NCBI RefSeq assembly: GCF_000971175.1
Contig: NZ_BBLY01000004.1
Span: forward strand, 1-64,000
Source: Demequina pelophila
Lineage (GTDB): Bacteria > Actinomycetota > Actinomycetes > Actinomycetales > Demequinaceae
DNA: 64,000 nucleotides
Reading direction: 5' to 3'
A program made the position numbers and the translations under genes. Of the stretch, positions 43,825 to 53,057 are shown one piece after another. The notes under the pieces are model-generated. The model was given only the letters and a program-made list of their open reading frames with translations, was not told the origin of the DNA and searched no databases. Every line of letters begins with the position of its first letter. Positions within the stretch are counted from its first letter, which is position 1.

Positions 43825-44555
43825 GCGCGCACCTGGACCCCGGCTCCCTCGCGATCCACCCGATGGGGCCGCACTCGCTGCTGGTCGAGCTGCCCGACCT
43901 CGACGCGGTCGCCGCGTTCCGGGCGGAGTGCGAGCGGCGCCGGGCGGCGGGCGAGCTCCGGGCCCGGGAGATCGTGCCCGCGGCCCGCACGGTGCTGATC
44001 GAAGGCCTCGGGGGGAGCGGGAGTGGGAACGGGAGCGGGAACGGGAACGGGAACGGGAACGGGAGCGGGAGCGGGAACGGGAGCGGGCGCGGGAGCGAGG
44101 CGATCGGCGGAATCGACGTGGCGGCCGTCGCCGCCGCGATCCGGACCTGGCGCGTGCCCGTCACCGGGACCGTCGAGGGTGTGCTCGTCGAGATCCCGGT
44201 CCGCTTCGACGGCGCCGACCTCGAGGCGGTCGCGATCCACTGGGGCGTCGACGCCGGTGAGGCGGTCGCGCTGCTGGTGCGCGCCGAGTTCCGCGTGGCC
44301 TTCAGCGGGTTCGCGCCCGGCTTCGCGTACATGAGCGGCCTGCCGCGGCCCGTGCCTCGGCGCGAGTCCCCGCGCACGGCCGTGCCGGCGGGCTCGGTGG
44401 CGCTCGCGGGCGAGTACGCGGGCGTCTACCCGCGCACCTCGCCCGGGGGCTGGCAGCTGGTGGGCACCACGAACGCCGCGATGTTCGACCACCGCCGCGA
44501 CCCCGCTGCGCTGCTGAGCCCCGGCGACCGGGTGCGGTTCGTGGAGGTGCGATGA
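43821..44555 (+). CDS. pxpB: 5-oxoprolinase subunit B (KipI family) with Gly-Ser/Gly-Asn insert
   Basis: The protein has 244 residues. The start is GTG 43821 inside the pxpA stop. Family marks are IHPMGPHSLLVELPD at the N-terminus and FSGFAPGFAYMSGLP, PRTAVPAGSVALAGEYAGVYPRTSPGGWQLVG in the catalytic half. Residues 65-92 are an almost pure Gly-Ser/Gly-Asn linker encoded by a hexanucleotide repeat, not normal in KipI proteins. It lies between the N-terminal ferredoxin-like and C-terminal domains, so function may survive. It overlaps pxpC by four bases. Confidence 0.93.
   Translation: MSAHLDPGSLAIHPMGPHSLLVELPDLDAVAAFRAECERRRAAGELRAREIVPAARTVLIEGLGGSGSGNGSGNGNGNGNGSGSGNGSGRGSEAIGGIDVAAVAAAIRTWRVPVTGTVEGVLVEIPVRFDGADLEAVAIHWGVDAGEAVALLVRAEFRVAFSGFAPGFAYMSGLPRPVPRRESPRTAVPAGSVALAGEYAGVYPRTSPGGWQLVGTTNAAMFDHRRDPAALLSPGDRVRFVEVR
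44013..44096 (+). repeat. hexanucleotide repeat within pxpB
   Basis: Fourteen in-frame units of GGGAGC or GGGAAC (one GGGAGT, one GGGCGC), each encoding Gly-Ser or Gly-Asn (one Gly-Arg). Length changes in whole units never shift the frame. Confidence 0.9.
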
Positions 44556-45490
44556 GCCTCGAACTGCTGCGCGCGGGTGCCCTCACCACGGTCCAGGACC
44601 TGGGCCGGCCCGGCTTCGCCCATCAGGGGGTCCCGCGCTCGGGAGCGCTCGATCTCGAGGCGCACGGACGTGCCAACGCCCTGGTGGGCAACACCCGCGA
44701 GGCCGCGACGCTCGAGACCACCGCGCTCGGCTGCACCCTGCGCGTGCGGAGCCCGCGCGTCGTCGCCGTGACCGGCGCGCGGTGTGACGTGTTCGTCGGG
44801 GGAGTGCGCGCCCCGTGGGGCGCGCCGGTGCGCCTGGCCCCGGGACAGGTGCTCGAGGTGGGCCCCGCGGTGGCGGGCCTGCGCTCCTACGTGGCCGTGA
44901 GCGGCGGCATCGCGGTCGAGCCGGTGCTCGGCAGCCGGTCCACGGACCTGCTCACCGGACTGGGGCCCGCGCCCCTGCGCGACGGTGACACGGTGCCGCT
45001 CGGGCCGTCCGGCCCGGTGGACGATGCGCTGTTCGGCCGGGCGCGTGGCGGCGCGGACGGCGGCGCGGGTGGCGGCGCGGACGGCGGCGACGGAGAGGTC
45101 CCGGGCACGCGCTCCGGCGCCGGGTCGGACGCGCATGCCGATCCGCTGGTCCTCCCGCTCCATCCGGGGCCGCGCGCGGACTGGATCACCGCATCGTCCC
45201 TGGGCACTCTGGTGGAGGCCGTCTGGACCGTGTCCGGGGACTCGAACCGGGTGGGGGTGCGGCTCGAGGGCGCCGCGCTCGAGCGGGCCCGCGACCATGA
45301 GCTCGCCAGTGAGGGCATGGTGTGGGGTGCGGTGCAGGTGCCGCCGTCGGGGCGGCCGGTGGTGTTCCTCGCGGATCACCCCACCACGGGTGGCTACCCG
45401 GTGGTGGGCGTGGTCGACCCGGCCGCGCGCTCCGCTCTCGCGCAGGCGCGGCCGGGGGACCGCGTCAGGTTCGAGGCTCGTCCTCGGTAG
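44552..45490 (+). CDS. pxpC: 5-oxoprolinase subunit C (KipA family)
   Basis: The protein has 312 residues. It begins SLELLRAGALTTVQDLGRPGFAHQGVPRSGALD, the KipA signature, and later has VAVSGGIAVEPVLGSRSTDLL and SDRVGVRLEG-like DSNRVGVRLEG. A Gly/Ala/Asp-rich insert (about residues 165-195) echoes that in PxpB. PxpB and PxpC form the ATP-hydrolysing partner of PxpA. Its last 26 bases overlap the convergent BCCT gene. Confidence 0.93.
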   Translation: MSLELLRAGALTTVQDLGRPGFAHQGVPRSGALDLEAHGRANALVGNTREAATLETTALGCTLRVRSPRVVAVTGARCDVFVGGVRAPWGAPVRLAPGQVLEVGPAVAGLRSYVAVSGGIAVEPVLGSRSTDLLTGLGPAPLRDGDTVPLGPSGPVDDALFGRARGGADGGAGGGADGGDGEVPGTRSGAGSDAHADPLVLPLHPGPRADWITASSLGTLVEAVWTVSGDSNRVGVRLEGAALERARDHELASEGMVWGAVQVPPSGRPVVFLADHPTTGGYPVVGVVDPAARSALAQARPGDRVRFEARPR

Positions 45491-47390
45491 GCGGCGCCTC
45501 GGGGGCGTTCGCCTGGTCGTACTCCGTCACGGCCGTGTGGGCGGCGACGATCTCCTCGGTGTGGAGCGACTCGTAGGCCGGGCCGCCGTCAGTGGGCTCG
45601 TCGGAGATGATCGTCGCGGCGACCTGATCCTCCGCGACGACGGGCTCCCCGATGGCGGGCGTCGGGGGAGCGGCGACCGTGGCGGTCCCCGCCGTCCCTC
45701 GCCTGCCCGCCTGCGCGTCCGGCTTGCGCTTGCGACGCCACTTGATGAGCGTCTTGGGACCCTCGAACTCGACGGTCGACGGCTCGAGCCCGTAGTGGTC
45801 GCCCACGTGGTCGGAGACGTGCTCGACGAACTCCTGGCGCGTGGCCCGCAGGTAGGCGTGATGCTCCTTCGAGAAGGCCTCGAACGTCGAGATGATCATC
45901 ATGATCATGACCACCGAGAACGGCAGCGCGGTGATGATGGCCGCGGTCTGGAGCGCCCCCAGGCCGCCCGCGAGGAGCAGCGCGATCGCGACGGCCGCGG
46001 TGGTGCAGGCCCAGAAGACGCGCAGCCACTTGGCGGGCGTGGGGTCGCCGCCCGAGGTGAGCATGGACAGTACGAACGACCCGGAGTCGGACGAGGTGAC
46101 GAAGAAGATGCCCACCAGGAGGATCGCCCCGAAGGTCACCACCGATCCGGCCGGCAGCGCCTCGAGCATCTGGAACAGGGAGCCCTGGTAGTCGATCGAT
46201 CCGTCGGCGGCGACGAGGCCGCCCTCGCCGAAGACCTCGCGGTACAGCGCGGAGCCACCCATGACGCCGAACCAGAGGAACGTCACGGCCGCGGGAACCA
46301 GCAGAACGCCCCAGACGAACTCGCGCACCGTGCGGCCCTTGGACACGCGCGCGATGAAGATGCCCACGAAGGGCGCCCAGGAGATCCACCAGCCCCAGTA
46401 GAAGGTGGTCCAGCTCGCCTGCCATGCGGCGCCGATGTCGCCCTGGAAGGCGGTGACGTTGAAGCTGAGGCCCACGAAGCTCTGGATGTAGTAGCCGATC
46501 GACTGCACGAACTCGCGCAGCAGGAACAGCGTGGGGCCGGAGAACAGGACGTAGAGCAGGATCAGGCCGGCCAGCGCCAGGTTGATGTTCGACAGCCACT
46601 TCATGCCGCGCGCGAGGCCGGTGAGCAGCGAGAAGAGCGTGATGATCGTGATGACCACGATCAGGATGACCTGCGTGGTCGTGTCGGGGTCGGCGATGCC
46701 GGCCGAGTGGAGCCCGGACGAGATCTGCAGCACGCCCAGGCCCAGCGACGTGGCGATGCCGAACAGGGTGCCGACCACGGCCGTGATGTCGATGACGTTG
46801 CCCCAGCGGCCGTGGACGTGCTTGCCCAGGAGGGGCTCGACGGCATAGCGGATGGAGACGGGGCGACCGCGACGATGCACGGCGTACGCGATCGCGAGCC
46901 CGACGATGATGTAGATGGACCAGGCGTGGACGCCCCAGTGGAGGAAGGTCTGCGCCATGGCGGACTGCGCGAGCTGCTCGGACGTGCCCGTGACGCCGGG
47001 GCGAGGCGACGAGAAGTGGGCGAGCGGCTCGGAGACGCCGTAGAAGACGAGGCCGATGCCCATGCCGGCCGCGAACAGCAGCGCGAACCAGGAGAAGCGG
47101 CTGAACTGCGGCTCCTCGCCGTCCTTGCCCAGCGTGATGCTGCCGTAGCGGCTGAAGCCGAAGTACAGCGCCACGGCGACGAACAGCGCCGCGAGCAGCA
47201 CGTAGTACCAGCCGAAGACGTCGATGATGTCGCGCTGGATCGTGGAGAAGAGGTCGGACGCCACGCCTGGCGCGACGATCGCGAAGGCCGCGAACCCGAG
47301 GATGATGACGGCTGATGGATAGAAGACCCACCGCGAGAAGGCCGCGCGGGTCATGGGTTCCTTGCGCTGTGTCGTGTCGGAAGTGGTCAT
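45465..47390 (-). CDS. BCCT-family betaine/carnitine/choline transporter
   Basis: The 641-residue protein has 12 membrane segments. BCCT hallmarks include GMGIGLVFYGVSEPLAHF and the Trp-rich substrate box (HWGVHAWSIYIIVGLAIAY; WTTFYWGWWISWAPFVGIFIARVSKGRTVREF). A long hydrophilic C-terminal tail after KWRRKRKPDAQ resembles the osmosensing tails of BetP-like proteins. It probably imports glycine betaine or choline with Na+ under osmotic stress. A direct repeat GTATCGGT lies just upstream. Confidence 0.92.
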   Translation of the reverse strand: MTTSDTTQRKEPMTRAAFSRWVFYPSAVIILGFAAFAIVAPGVASDLFSTIQRDIIDVFGWYYVLLAALFVAVALYFGFSRYGSITLGKDGEEPQFSRFSWFALLFAAGMGIGLVFYGVSEPLAHFSSPRPGVTGTSEQLAQSAMAQTFLHWGVHAWSIYIIVGLAIAYAVHRRGRPVSIRYAVEPLLGKHVHGRWGNVIDITAVVGTLFGIATSLGLGVLQISSGLHSAGIADPDTTTQVILIVVITIITLFSLLTGLARGMKWLSNINLALAGLILLYVLFSGPTLFLLREFVQSIGYYIQSFVGLSFNVTAFQGDIGAAWQASWTTFYWGWWISWAPFVGIFIARVSKGRTVREFVWGVLLVPAAVTFLWFGVMGGSALYREVFGEGGLVAADGSIDYQGSLFQMLEALPAGSVVTFGAILLVGIFFVTSSDSGSFVLSMLTSGGDPTPAKWLRVFWACTTAAVAIALLLAGGLGALQTAAIITALPFSVVMIMMIISTFEAFSKEHHAYLRATRQEFVEHVSDHVGDHYGLEPSTVEFEGPKTLIKWRRKRKPDAQAGRRGTAGTATVAAPPTPAIGEPVVAEDQVAATIISDEPTDGGPAYESLHTEEIVAAHTAVTEYDQANAPEAPPTEDEPRT

Positions 47391-47392
47391 CA

Positions 47393-47430
47393 GTATCGGT
47401 CTCTAGCTCTCGTAAAAGTCAGGTATCGGT
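47393..47430. promoter_or_regulatory. direct repeat GTATCGGT upstream of the BCCT gene
   Basis: GTATCGGT occurs at 47393-47400 and 47423-47430, 30 bases apart, immediately before the BCCT start. These could be sites of an osmoregulator, or half of them the -10 (GATAC on the minus strand). Confidence 0.35.
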
Positions 47431-47630
47431 TGCGTCTCGGTCTGGTCCTGGCATCCAATCTAACGGGTCAATATCGCTGGTTCCGGGACGGTTGCCCGCC
47501 CAGGGCGGGTGATGACGGCGTCATGCGCTCCTGGGTCCACTGTAGGTTGCGGGGTGCGGCGCGTCGCGGCGAGTGGAGGTGGCGCGGCCCGGAAAGCGGG
47601 GGCGTGCCAGGGGTCTTGGTGCTGTCGAGG

Positions 47631-49205
47631 TCACGCCGCGGGCGGCGGGAAGAAGCGCGCGCGGCCTCCTCGTCGACGCCGTCGCTGGGGGTCGACGCTC
47701 GCGGGTGGGATGAACCACACCTCGGTGGGTCCGGCGTCGATCTCCCACCCGGCACGGTGGATCTCGTGGTGGCAATGGCTGCACAGGAGGACCCCGTTGC
47801 GGAGGTCCGTCGCGCCCCGGTCCCTGCCCCACCATCTGATGTGATGGGCCTCCGTCCAGCCCGGCGGCGCCCCGCATTTGGCGCAGCCGCCGTCCCGTTC
47901 GACGAGCGCGCACCGCTGCGCGTTGGAGAACAGGCGCTGGCGGCGGCCCAGATTGAGCAGCTCGCCCTTACTTCCCAGGACGGCCGGGATCACGTCCGCG
48001 GAGGCGGCCAGGCGGCGCGCCGTATCGATGTCGACGGGCTCCGTGGAGCCGTCGAGCTCCGCCTGCCCGTTCCCGCGCCGCAGGTCCTCGAGGGTCATCC
48101 GCACGACCACCGTGGTGGTCGACAGGGGCAGGGTGCTGGCGTCGCAGCCGATCGCGTGCCGGCACAGGGCCGCGAGCGCGTCCGCGCGCATCTGGCCCGT
48201 GGTGCGAGTGTCCTCGCCCAGGGCGTCGCGGCTGCGCCGCATCGCGTCGCCGACCAGGGCCTCCAGCGCCGCGCGCACCGCCGCGGCCGTCTCCGGGTCG
48301 AGCCTGCCGCTGATGTCGACCATGCCGTCGCGGGACTCGCGGAGGGTGAGTGTGCGCTGCTCCCTCAGCCGCTCGAGGCGGCGCTGGTGGGCCTGGGCAT
48401 CCAGCGAGGCGCGGAACCTGCGCACGATGCGCTGGAGCTGGTCGAGCGTCAGGCCCGCGGCGCGCTCGACAAGGTCGCGTTCGGCCGCCTCGATGCGGTC
48501 GGCGCCCACGTGGTCGGGGTCCAGTGCCTCGAGCATCGTGGTGATCGCGGTGGCGAACTCCACCGAGAGGCGGCCCGACTCCAGTGCCGCCGCGACGTGG
48601 GGGAAGGCGGGCGGCTCGGGCTCCTCGGGCGGGGGCGGGTCGTCAGGGTCGGGTCGGTTGTCCGGGTCGGGAGGGTCCTCGTCCGCGTCGTCGGGGTCGC
48701 CCGGGCCGCCGCCCTCGGCCCGCCGCCGCGCCTCCTCCTCGAGGCGCCGACGCTCCTCCTCCGCACGTCGGGCCTCCTCCTCGAGGCGCCGCTCCTGCTC
48801 CTGCCGCCGCCACTCGGCGCGCCGCCGCGCGTCCACGACGGTCTGGCCCGCCTCGATCAGCCGATGCGCCTCCGCGCGTGACCCCCGCATGCTTGCCGCG
48901 ATGAGGTCCGCCGAGTCGCGGTGCCCCCGCGCCTTCGCGAGCCCGCCCGCCGGCCGGCCGATCGAGCGCTGGTGGACCTGGACGCTCAGGTGCGCCAGCG
49001 CGAGTTCAAGATCCCGCACCCCGGCGGCGAGGTCCCCGAGCGAGGCGAGCAGGGCGTCGTCGTCGATGACCTCGCACGCCTCGCTCGACACGGAGTCACG
49101 CACCGAGGCGGCCTCCTCGAGCACCCTCCGTCGCGCCGCGCGCCACTCGTCCTCGAGGGCCGCGGAGCCCCCGGGCGACGAGTCGAACAGCGACGGGATG
49201 TCCAT
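47631..49205 (-). CDS. DUF222 / 13E12-type HNH endonuclease family protein
   Basis: A 524-residue protein: an N-terminal helical DUF222 domain, a very long charged coiled-coil-like stretch (EWRRQEQERRLEEEARRAEEERRRLEEEA region, about residues 130-170), a Pro/Asp-rich linker, and a C-terminal HNH domain (CAKCGAPPGWTEAHHIRWWGRDRGATDLRNGVLLCSHCHHEIHRAGW). Such proteins are multi-copy in actinobacteria (13E12 repeat family in mycobacteria); the biological role is unclear. ATG 49205 gives MDIPSLFDSS. Confidence 0.88.
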   Translation of the reverse strand: MDIPSLFDSSPGGSAALEDEWRAARRRVLEEAASVRDSVSSEACEVIDDDALLASLGDLAAGVRDLELALAHLSVQVHQRSIGRPAGGLAKARGHRDSADLIAASMRGSRAEAHRLIEAGQTVVDARRRAEWRRQEQERRLEEEARRAEEERRRLEEEARRRAEGGGPGDPDDADEDPPDPDNRPDPDDPPPPEEPEPPAFPHVAAALESGRLSVEFATAITTMLEALDPDHVGADRIEAAERDLVERAAGLTLDQLQRIVRRFRASLDAQAHQRRLERLREQRTLTLRESRDGMVDISGRLDPETAAAVRAALEALVGDAMRRSRDALGEDTRTTGQMRADALAALCRHAIGCDASTLPLSTTTVVVRMTLEDLRRGNGQAELDGSTEPVDIDTARRLAASADVIPAVLGSKGELLNLGRRQRLFSNAQRCALVERDGGCAKCGAPPGWTEAHHIRWWGRDRGATDLRNGVLLCSHCHHEIHRAGWEIDAGPTEVWFIPPASVDPQRRRRRGGRARFFPPPAA

Positions 49206-49293
49206 GTCTCCATCCCATCACCACCCTCTGACATTCAGGACAAATCGGGCGCGACTGTGGAGAAAATGCGCCTCTCAACAGGGGCGATGCGCC

Positions 49294-49353
49294 GGTCGAG
49301 GTCGAGGTCGAGGTCGAGGTCGAGGTCGAGGTCGAGGCCGAGGTCCAGGCCGA
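49294..49353. repeat. GGTCGA hexanucleotide repeat
   Basis: Seven perfect GGTCGA units (49294-49335) and three decayed ones lie in the 188-bp gap between the HNH gene start and the end of the aldo/keto reductase gene. No gene is seen in this gap. Confidence 0.9.
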
Positions 49354-49393
49354 GGCGGGCGCGGGGCTGTCGCCGGGGCGATACGCCGCCCCG

Positions 49394-50245
49394 CTACATC
49401 TCCTCGTGCGTCTCGGGATCCCCGCCGAACAGCCGCCCGTCCGGGCGGGCGAGCGCGGAGATCGCCCGCATTTCCTCTTCGTCGAGCGAGAACGACCCCA
49501 GGGCCAGGTTCGCGACCTGCCGCTCCGGCGTCGCCGACTTGGGCAGCGGCACCGAGCCCAGCTGCACGTGCCACCGGAGAATCACCTGGGCGGGGGAGAC
49601 GCCGCACCTGGCCGCCGCATCGGCCACCGCCGGCGCCTCGAAGGGCGCCTGCCGCTTCCCCAGCGGGCTCCACGCCTGCGTCACTATTCCGAGGTCAGCG
49701 TGCGCGGCGCGCAGCTCCTCCTGCGGGAACAGCGGGTGCATCTCCACCTGATTGACGGCGGGCGTGACGCCCGTGTCCGCGATGATCTCCCGCAGCAGCC
49801 GCGCCGGGAAGTTCGAGACGCCGATGCTCCGCGCCACCCCCCGTTCGCGCAGCTCCACCAGCGCCCGCCACGCCTCGAGGTACAGCCCGCGGCTCGGATT
49901 GGGCCAGTGGATGAGCAACACGTCGATGCGGTCGAGCCCCAGCCGCGCGAGCGACTCGTACCCCGACGCGATCGCGCGCTCGTAGTCGTGGTGGCGCCCG
50001 GGCAGCTTGGTCTGCACGGTCACCTCGGACCGGTCCAACCCCGACGCGGCCAGGAACTCGCGCACGCCCCTGCCCACGACGCCCTCGTTCTCGTAGTTCA
50101 CCGCCGAGTCGACCAGCCGGTACCCCGCCTCGAGCGCGGACCGCACCGCGGCGGTGCCCTGCTCTCCTACGAGGGGGTACGTGCCGAATCCGACGGAAGG
50201 CAGCGAGTGGTCGTCGTTGAGGACATGCGTGGGGAGGGCTTCCAT
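49394..50245 (-). CDS. aldo/keto reductase
   Basis: A 283-residue NADPH-dependent oxidoreductase with the AKR catalytic tetrad Asp46, Tyr51 (DSAVNYENEG), Lys80 (VQTKLPG) and His113 (LLIHWP). SIGVSNF and LPKSATPERQVANL are family signatures. The AKR5-like group reduces small aldehydes and ketones such as 2,5-diketogluconate; the substrate is not determined. ATG 50245 is the first start. Confidence 0.93.
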   Translation of the reverse strand: MEALPTHVLNDDHSLPSVGFGTYPLVGEQGTAAVRSALEAGYRLVDSAVNYENEGVVGRGVREFLAASGLDRSEVTVQTKLPGRHHDYERAIASGYESLARLGLDRIDVLLIHWPNPSRGLYLEAWRALVELRERGVARSIGVSNFPARLLREIIADTGVTPAVNQVEMHPLFPQEELRAAHADLGIVTQAWSPLGKRQAPFEAPAVADAAARCGVSPAQVILRWHVQLGSVPLPKSATPERQVANLALGSFSLDEEEMRAISALARPDGRLFGGDPETHEEM

Positions 50246-50293
50246 GACCCCACCCTAGGTCCGGGGCGTACGGTGGGTCGCGGAGGACGATGC

Positions 50294-50866
50294 ATGGGTC
50301 GCCTGATCTTCGCGATGAACGCCTCGCTGGACGGGTACGTCTGCGACGAGCGCGGCGGCTTCGCGTGGTCGGAGCCGTCCGAGGAGGTCCACACCTACTT
50401 CAACGGCCTCACCGCGCGCACCGGGACGCTCCTGTACGGCCGGCGCATCTACGAGGTGATGGCCGTGTGGGAGACGCTGGGCGACGAGCCCGACGCCCCG
50501 CCCGTGGTCCGCGAGTTCGCCGACGCCTGGCGCCGCGCCGACAAGATCGTCTACTCGACCACGCTCACCGCGCCCGCGGCGGCGAACACGTGGCTGGCGC
50601 GCGCCTTCGACCCCGAGCAGATCCGCGAGCTCAAGGACTTCGGCGAGCACGACATCGGCATCGCCGGGCCCACTCTCGCGGCCCACGCGCTGCGCGCGGG
50701 GCTGGTCGACGAGGTCCAGGTGATGACCCTTCCCGTGCTCGTCGGCGGCGGGACGCGCATGTTCCCCGACAGGCTCCGTCTCGACCTGGACCTCCTCGAG
50801 ACGCGGGTGTTCGACACGGGCGCCATGCTGGTCCGCTACCAGGTGAAAGGCGGCCGCGAGGGGTGA
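50294..50866 (+). CDS. dihydrofolate reductase family protein (RibD C-terminal type)
   Basis: A 190-residue NADPH-binding protein (RLIFAMNASLDGYVCDERGGFAWSEP; LYGRRIYEVM; AGPTLAAHALRAGLVDEVQVMTLPVLVGGGTRMFP) of the DHFR-like family related to the RibD reductase domain, not true FolA. The substrate is unknown. Its stop overlaps a GTG that could start the next gene (GTGA). Confidence 0.88.
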   Translation: MGRLIFAMNASLDGYVCDERGGFAWSEPSEEVHTYFNGLTARTGTLLYGRRIYEVMAVWETLGDEPDAPPVVREFADAWRRADKIVYSTTLTAPAAANTWLARAFDPEQIRELKDFGEHDIGIAGPTLAAHALRAGLVDEVQVMTLPVLVGGGTRMFPDRLRLDLDLLETRVFDTGAMLVRYQVKGGREG

Positions 50867-50898
50867 CAGCGCCCCCGCCGGCGCGGAAGACTGCGCGC

Positions 50899-53013
50899 AT
50901 GTCCCGCTCCGCCGCCCGCCTGCGCTGGCGGCGTCGCGCGCGCCGCGCGCGGAGCATCGTCGACCTGGTCGCCGACCCCTCGCGCTCGCCCGGCCCGGTG
51001 AGCCCCCTGCTCATCGGCGCCTTCCTCGAGGACATCAACCACGCGATTGACGGCGCCCTGGGCGCCAACGCCGTCGCGAACCACAGCTTCGAGGGCGACT
51101 ACGTGCGCCGCACCCTCCACACCAACACCATCGCCGCACTCACCCACCGCCGGCCGCGCCGCCGCCGCGACGGCACCCGCCACTGGGACATTCGGGGCGG
51201 GACGCTCGCGATCTCAACCGACCGGCCGCTGGTGCCGCACGGGCACCACGCCCGCGTCACCTCGGGCGGCCGTGCCGTGCTGCGCAACGAGGGCCACGGC
51301 ATCGGCGGCCCCGCGATCGGCGCGCGCGTGGGCGTTGCCTTCACCCTCACCCTCGCCGTGCGGGTGGACGGTGCGCCGGTTCGCCTGGCGGCCCGCCTCG
51401 CCGATCGCCGGGGCCGGGTCCTCGCGGCCTCGCCGCTCCAGGTCGAGGGAAGGCGCGACGATGGCTGGGCCCTCGCATCGTGCACTCTCACGCCGGACCG
51501 GACGGCGCTCGTGCGCCTCGAGATCGGGATCGACGGCGAGGGCGTGGTCGACCTCGACGAGGTCGCACTCATCCCCGGCGACCACTGGGGCGCGGGCGAT
51601 CCTCGCTGGAGCCAGGGGGTGCTGCGCCGCGACGTGGTCGAGGCGCTGCGCGACATGCGGCCGCGGTTCCTGCGCTTCCCCGGCGGGTGCATCGTCGAGG
51701 GGCTCGACGCGACCAACGCGTACCGGTGGAAGGACACGGTGGGGCCGCTCGCGGGCCGCCGGCCCGAGTACAACCTGTGGGCGGTCGCGACCCGCGGCGG
51801 CGACTACTCGCAGTCCTTCCAGGTGGGCTACTACGAGTACTTCCTGCTGTGCGAGGACATCGGCGCGGCCCCCCTGCCGGTGGTGGACGTGGGGATCGCG
51901 TGCCAGCTGAGGTCGGGCGACGTGTGCGCGCCGGCCCGCTTCGAGGAGCTGGTGCAGGACGCGCTCGACCTCATCGACTGGGCGACCGGCGATCCCGCGA
52001 CTAGTCAGTGGGCTCGCTTGCGCGCCGAGGCGGGGCACCCGGAGCCGTTCCCGCTCGAGATGATCGGGATCGGGAACGAGGCCGGCGGCCCGGACTACCT
52101 CGACCGCTTCGCGCGGATGCGCGCGGCCATCGCGCGGCACCACCCCGGCATTACTGCGGTGATGAGCGCCGGCGCCCTCACCTGGGGCACGGAGTTCGCC
52201 CAGGCGTGGGAGGCGGCGCGCGCGGCGCCGGACCCCGGCGGGCTCGTGGTCGACGAGCACTTCTACAAGAGCCCCAGCTGGACCGCCGCGGCCGCGCGGC
52301 GCTACGACGACTACCCGCGCGACGTGCGCGTGGCGGTGCTCGAATACGCCGCGAACCTGCCCTCCGCTCTCACCCCCAAGCCCTTCCGCGCGGCGCCCAA
52401 CACCATGCGCAGCGCGCTCGCGGAGGCGGCCTTCCTCACCGGCTGCATCCGCAACTCGGACGTGGTCGCGATGACCGCGTTCGCGCCCCTGCTCAACGTG
52501 GTGGGGCGGGGGCAGTGGGAGCACAACCTCATCGACGTCAATGCCCTGCGTGTCATGCCCACCGCGAACTACCACGTGCAACGGCTGCTCGCGCGGACGC
52601 TGGGGGAGCGGCGGGTGCCGCTCGAGGGTGGGGCTGGTGGCGCGGGGGGTGCGGCCGGTCGGGGCGGCGCTGTGCGCAGCCCGGCCCTGCCGCCGGGCGT
52701 CGAGGGCGTGGCGACCGCCACGGACCGCGCCGTGACCGTGGTGCTCGTCAATCCGACCGCGCGGCGGGTGCCGGTCCGGCTGCGCGTGCCCGGGGCGGAG
52801 GCCGGCGCGAGCGCGGACGTCACCCGCATCGCCGCGCCCGAGGGGGCCCGCAACCTGCTCCCGGTCAGCGGCCGTGGCACGCACGCGGTGCGCCCGCGCT
52901 CCTCGCACCGCGTGGTCGCGGGAGAGAGCGTGCGCGTGGCTCTGCCCGGGCACTCGCTGGTGACCATCACGGTGCCGCTCGCGGCGGCCGGGGGTGGGAC
53001 TCCCGGCCGATGA
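50899..53013 (+). CDS. alpha-L-arabinofuranosidase, glycoside hydrolase family 51
   Basis: A 704-residue enzyme releasing arabinofuranosyl groups from arabinan or arabinoxylan fragments. The GH51 core shows LIGAFLEDINHAIDG, RFLRFPGGCIVEGL and the acid/base Glu in GIGNEAGG; the nucleophile is probably the Glu in VLEYAAN. There is no signal peptide, so it should act on imported oligosaccharides, which fits the arabinose genes. A Gly-rich insert interrupts the C-terminal beta-domain (VPLEGG onward). GTG 50863, overlapping the previous stop, is a possible earlier start. Confidence 0.9.
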   Translation: MSRSAARLRWRRRARRARSIVDLVADPSRSPGPVSPLLIGAFLEDINHAIDGALGANAVANHSFEGDYVRRTLHTNTIAALTHRRPRRRRDGTRHWDIRGGTLAISTDRPLVPHGHHARVTSGGRAVLRNEGHGIGGPAIGARVGVAFTLTLAVRVDGAPVRLAARLADRRGRVLAASPLQVEGRRDDGWALASCTLTPDRTALVRLEIGIDGEGVVDLDEVALIPGDHWGAGDPRWSQGVLRRDVVEALRDMRPRFLRFPGGCIVEGLDATNAYRWKDTVGPLAGRRPEYNLWAVATRGGDYSQSFQVGYYEYFLLCEDIGAAPLPVVDVGIACQLRSGDVCAPARFEELVQDALDLIDWATGDPATSQWARLRAEAGHPEPFPLEMIGIGNEAGGPDYLDRFARMRAAIARHHPGITAVMSAGALTWGTEFAQAWEAARAAPDPGGLVVDEHFYKSPSWTAAAARRYDDYPRDVRVAVLEYAANLPSALTPKPFRAAPNTMRSALAEAAFLTGCIRNSDVVAMTAFAPLLNVVGRGQWEHNLIDVNALRVMPTANYHVQRLLARTLGERRVPLEGGAGGAGGAAGRGGAVRSPALPPGVEGVATATDRAVTVVLVNPTARRVPVRLRVPGAEAGASADVTRIAAPEGARNLLPVSGRGTHAVRPRSSHRVVAGESVRVALPGHSLVTITVPLAAAGGGTPGR

Positions 53014-53057
53014 TCGGCCGCCTCGCGCGGGAGACAATAGGCGGCTGGAGGTGCGAG

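Noticed and set aside
44013-49353. The tandem repeats as CRISPR arrays
   Set aside because: Units are 6 or 15 bp without spacers, and no cas gene is in the window.
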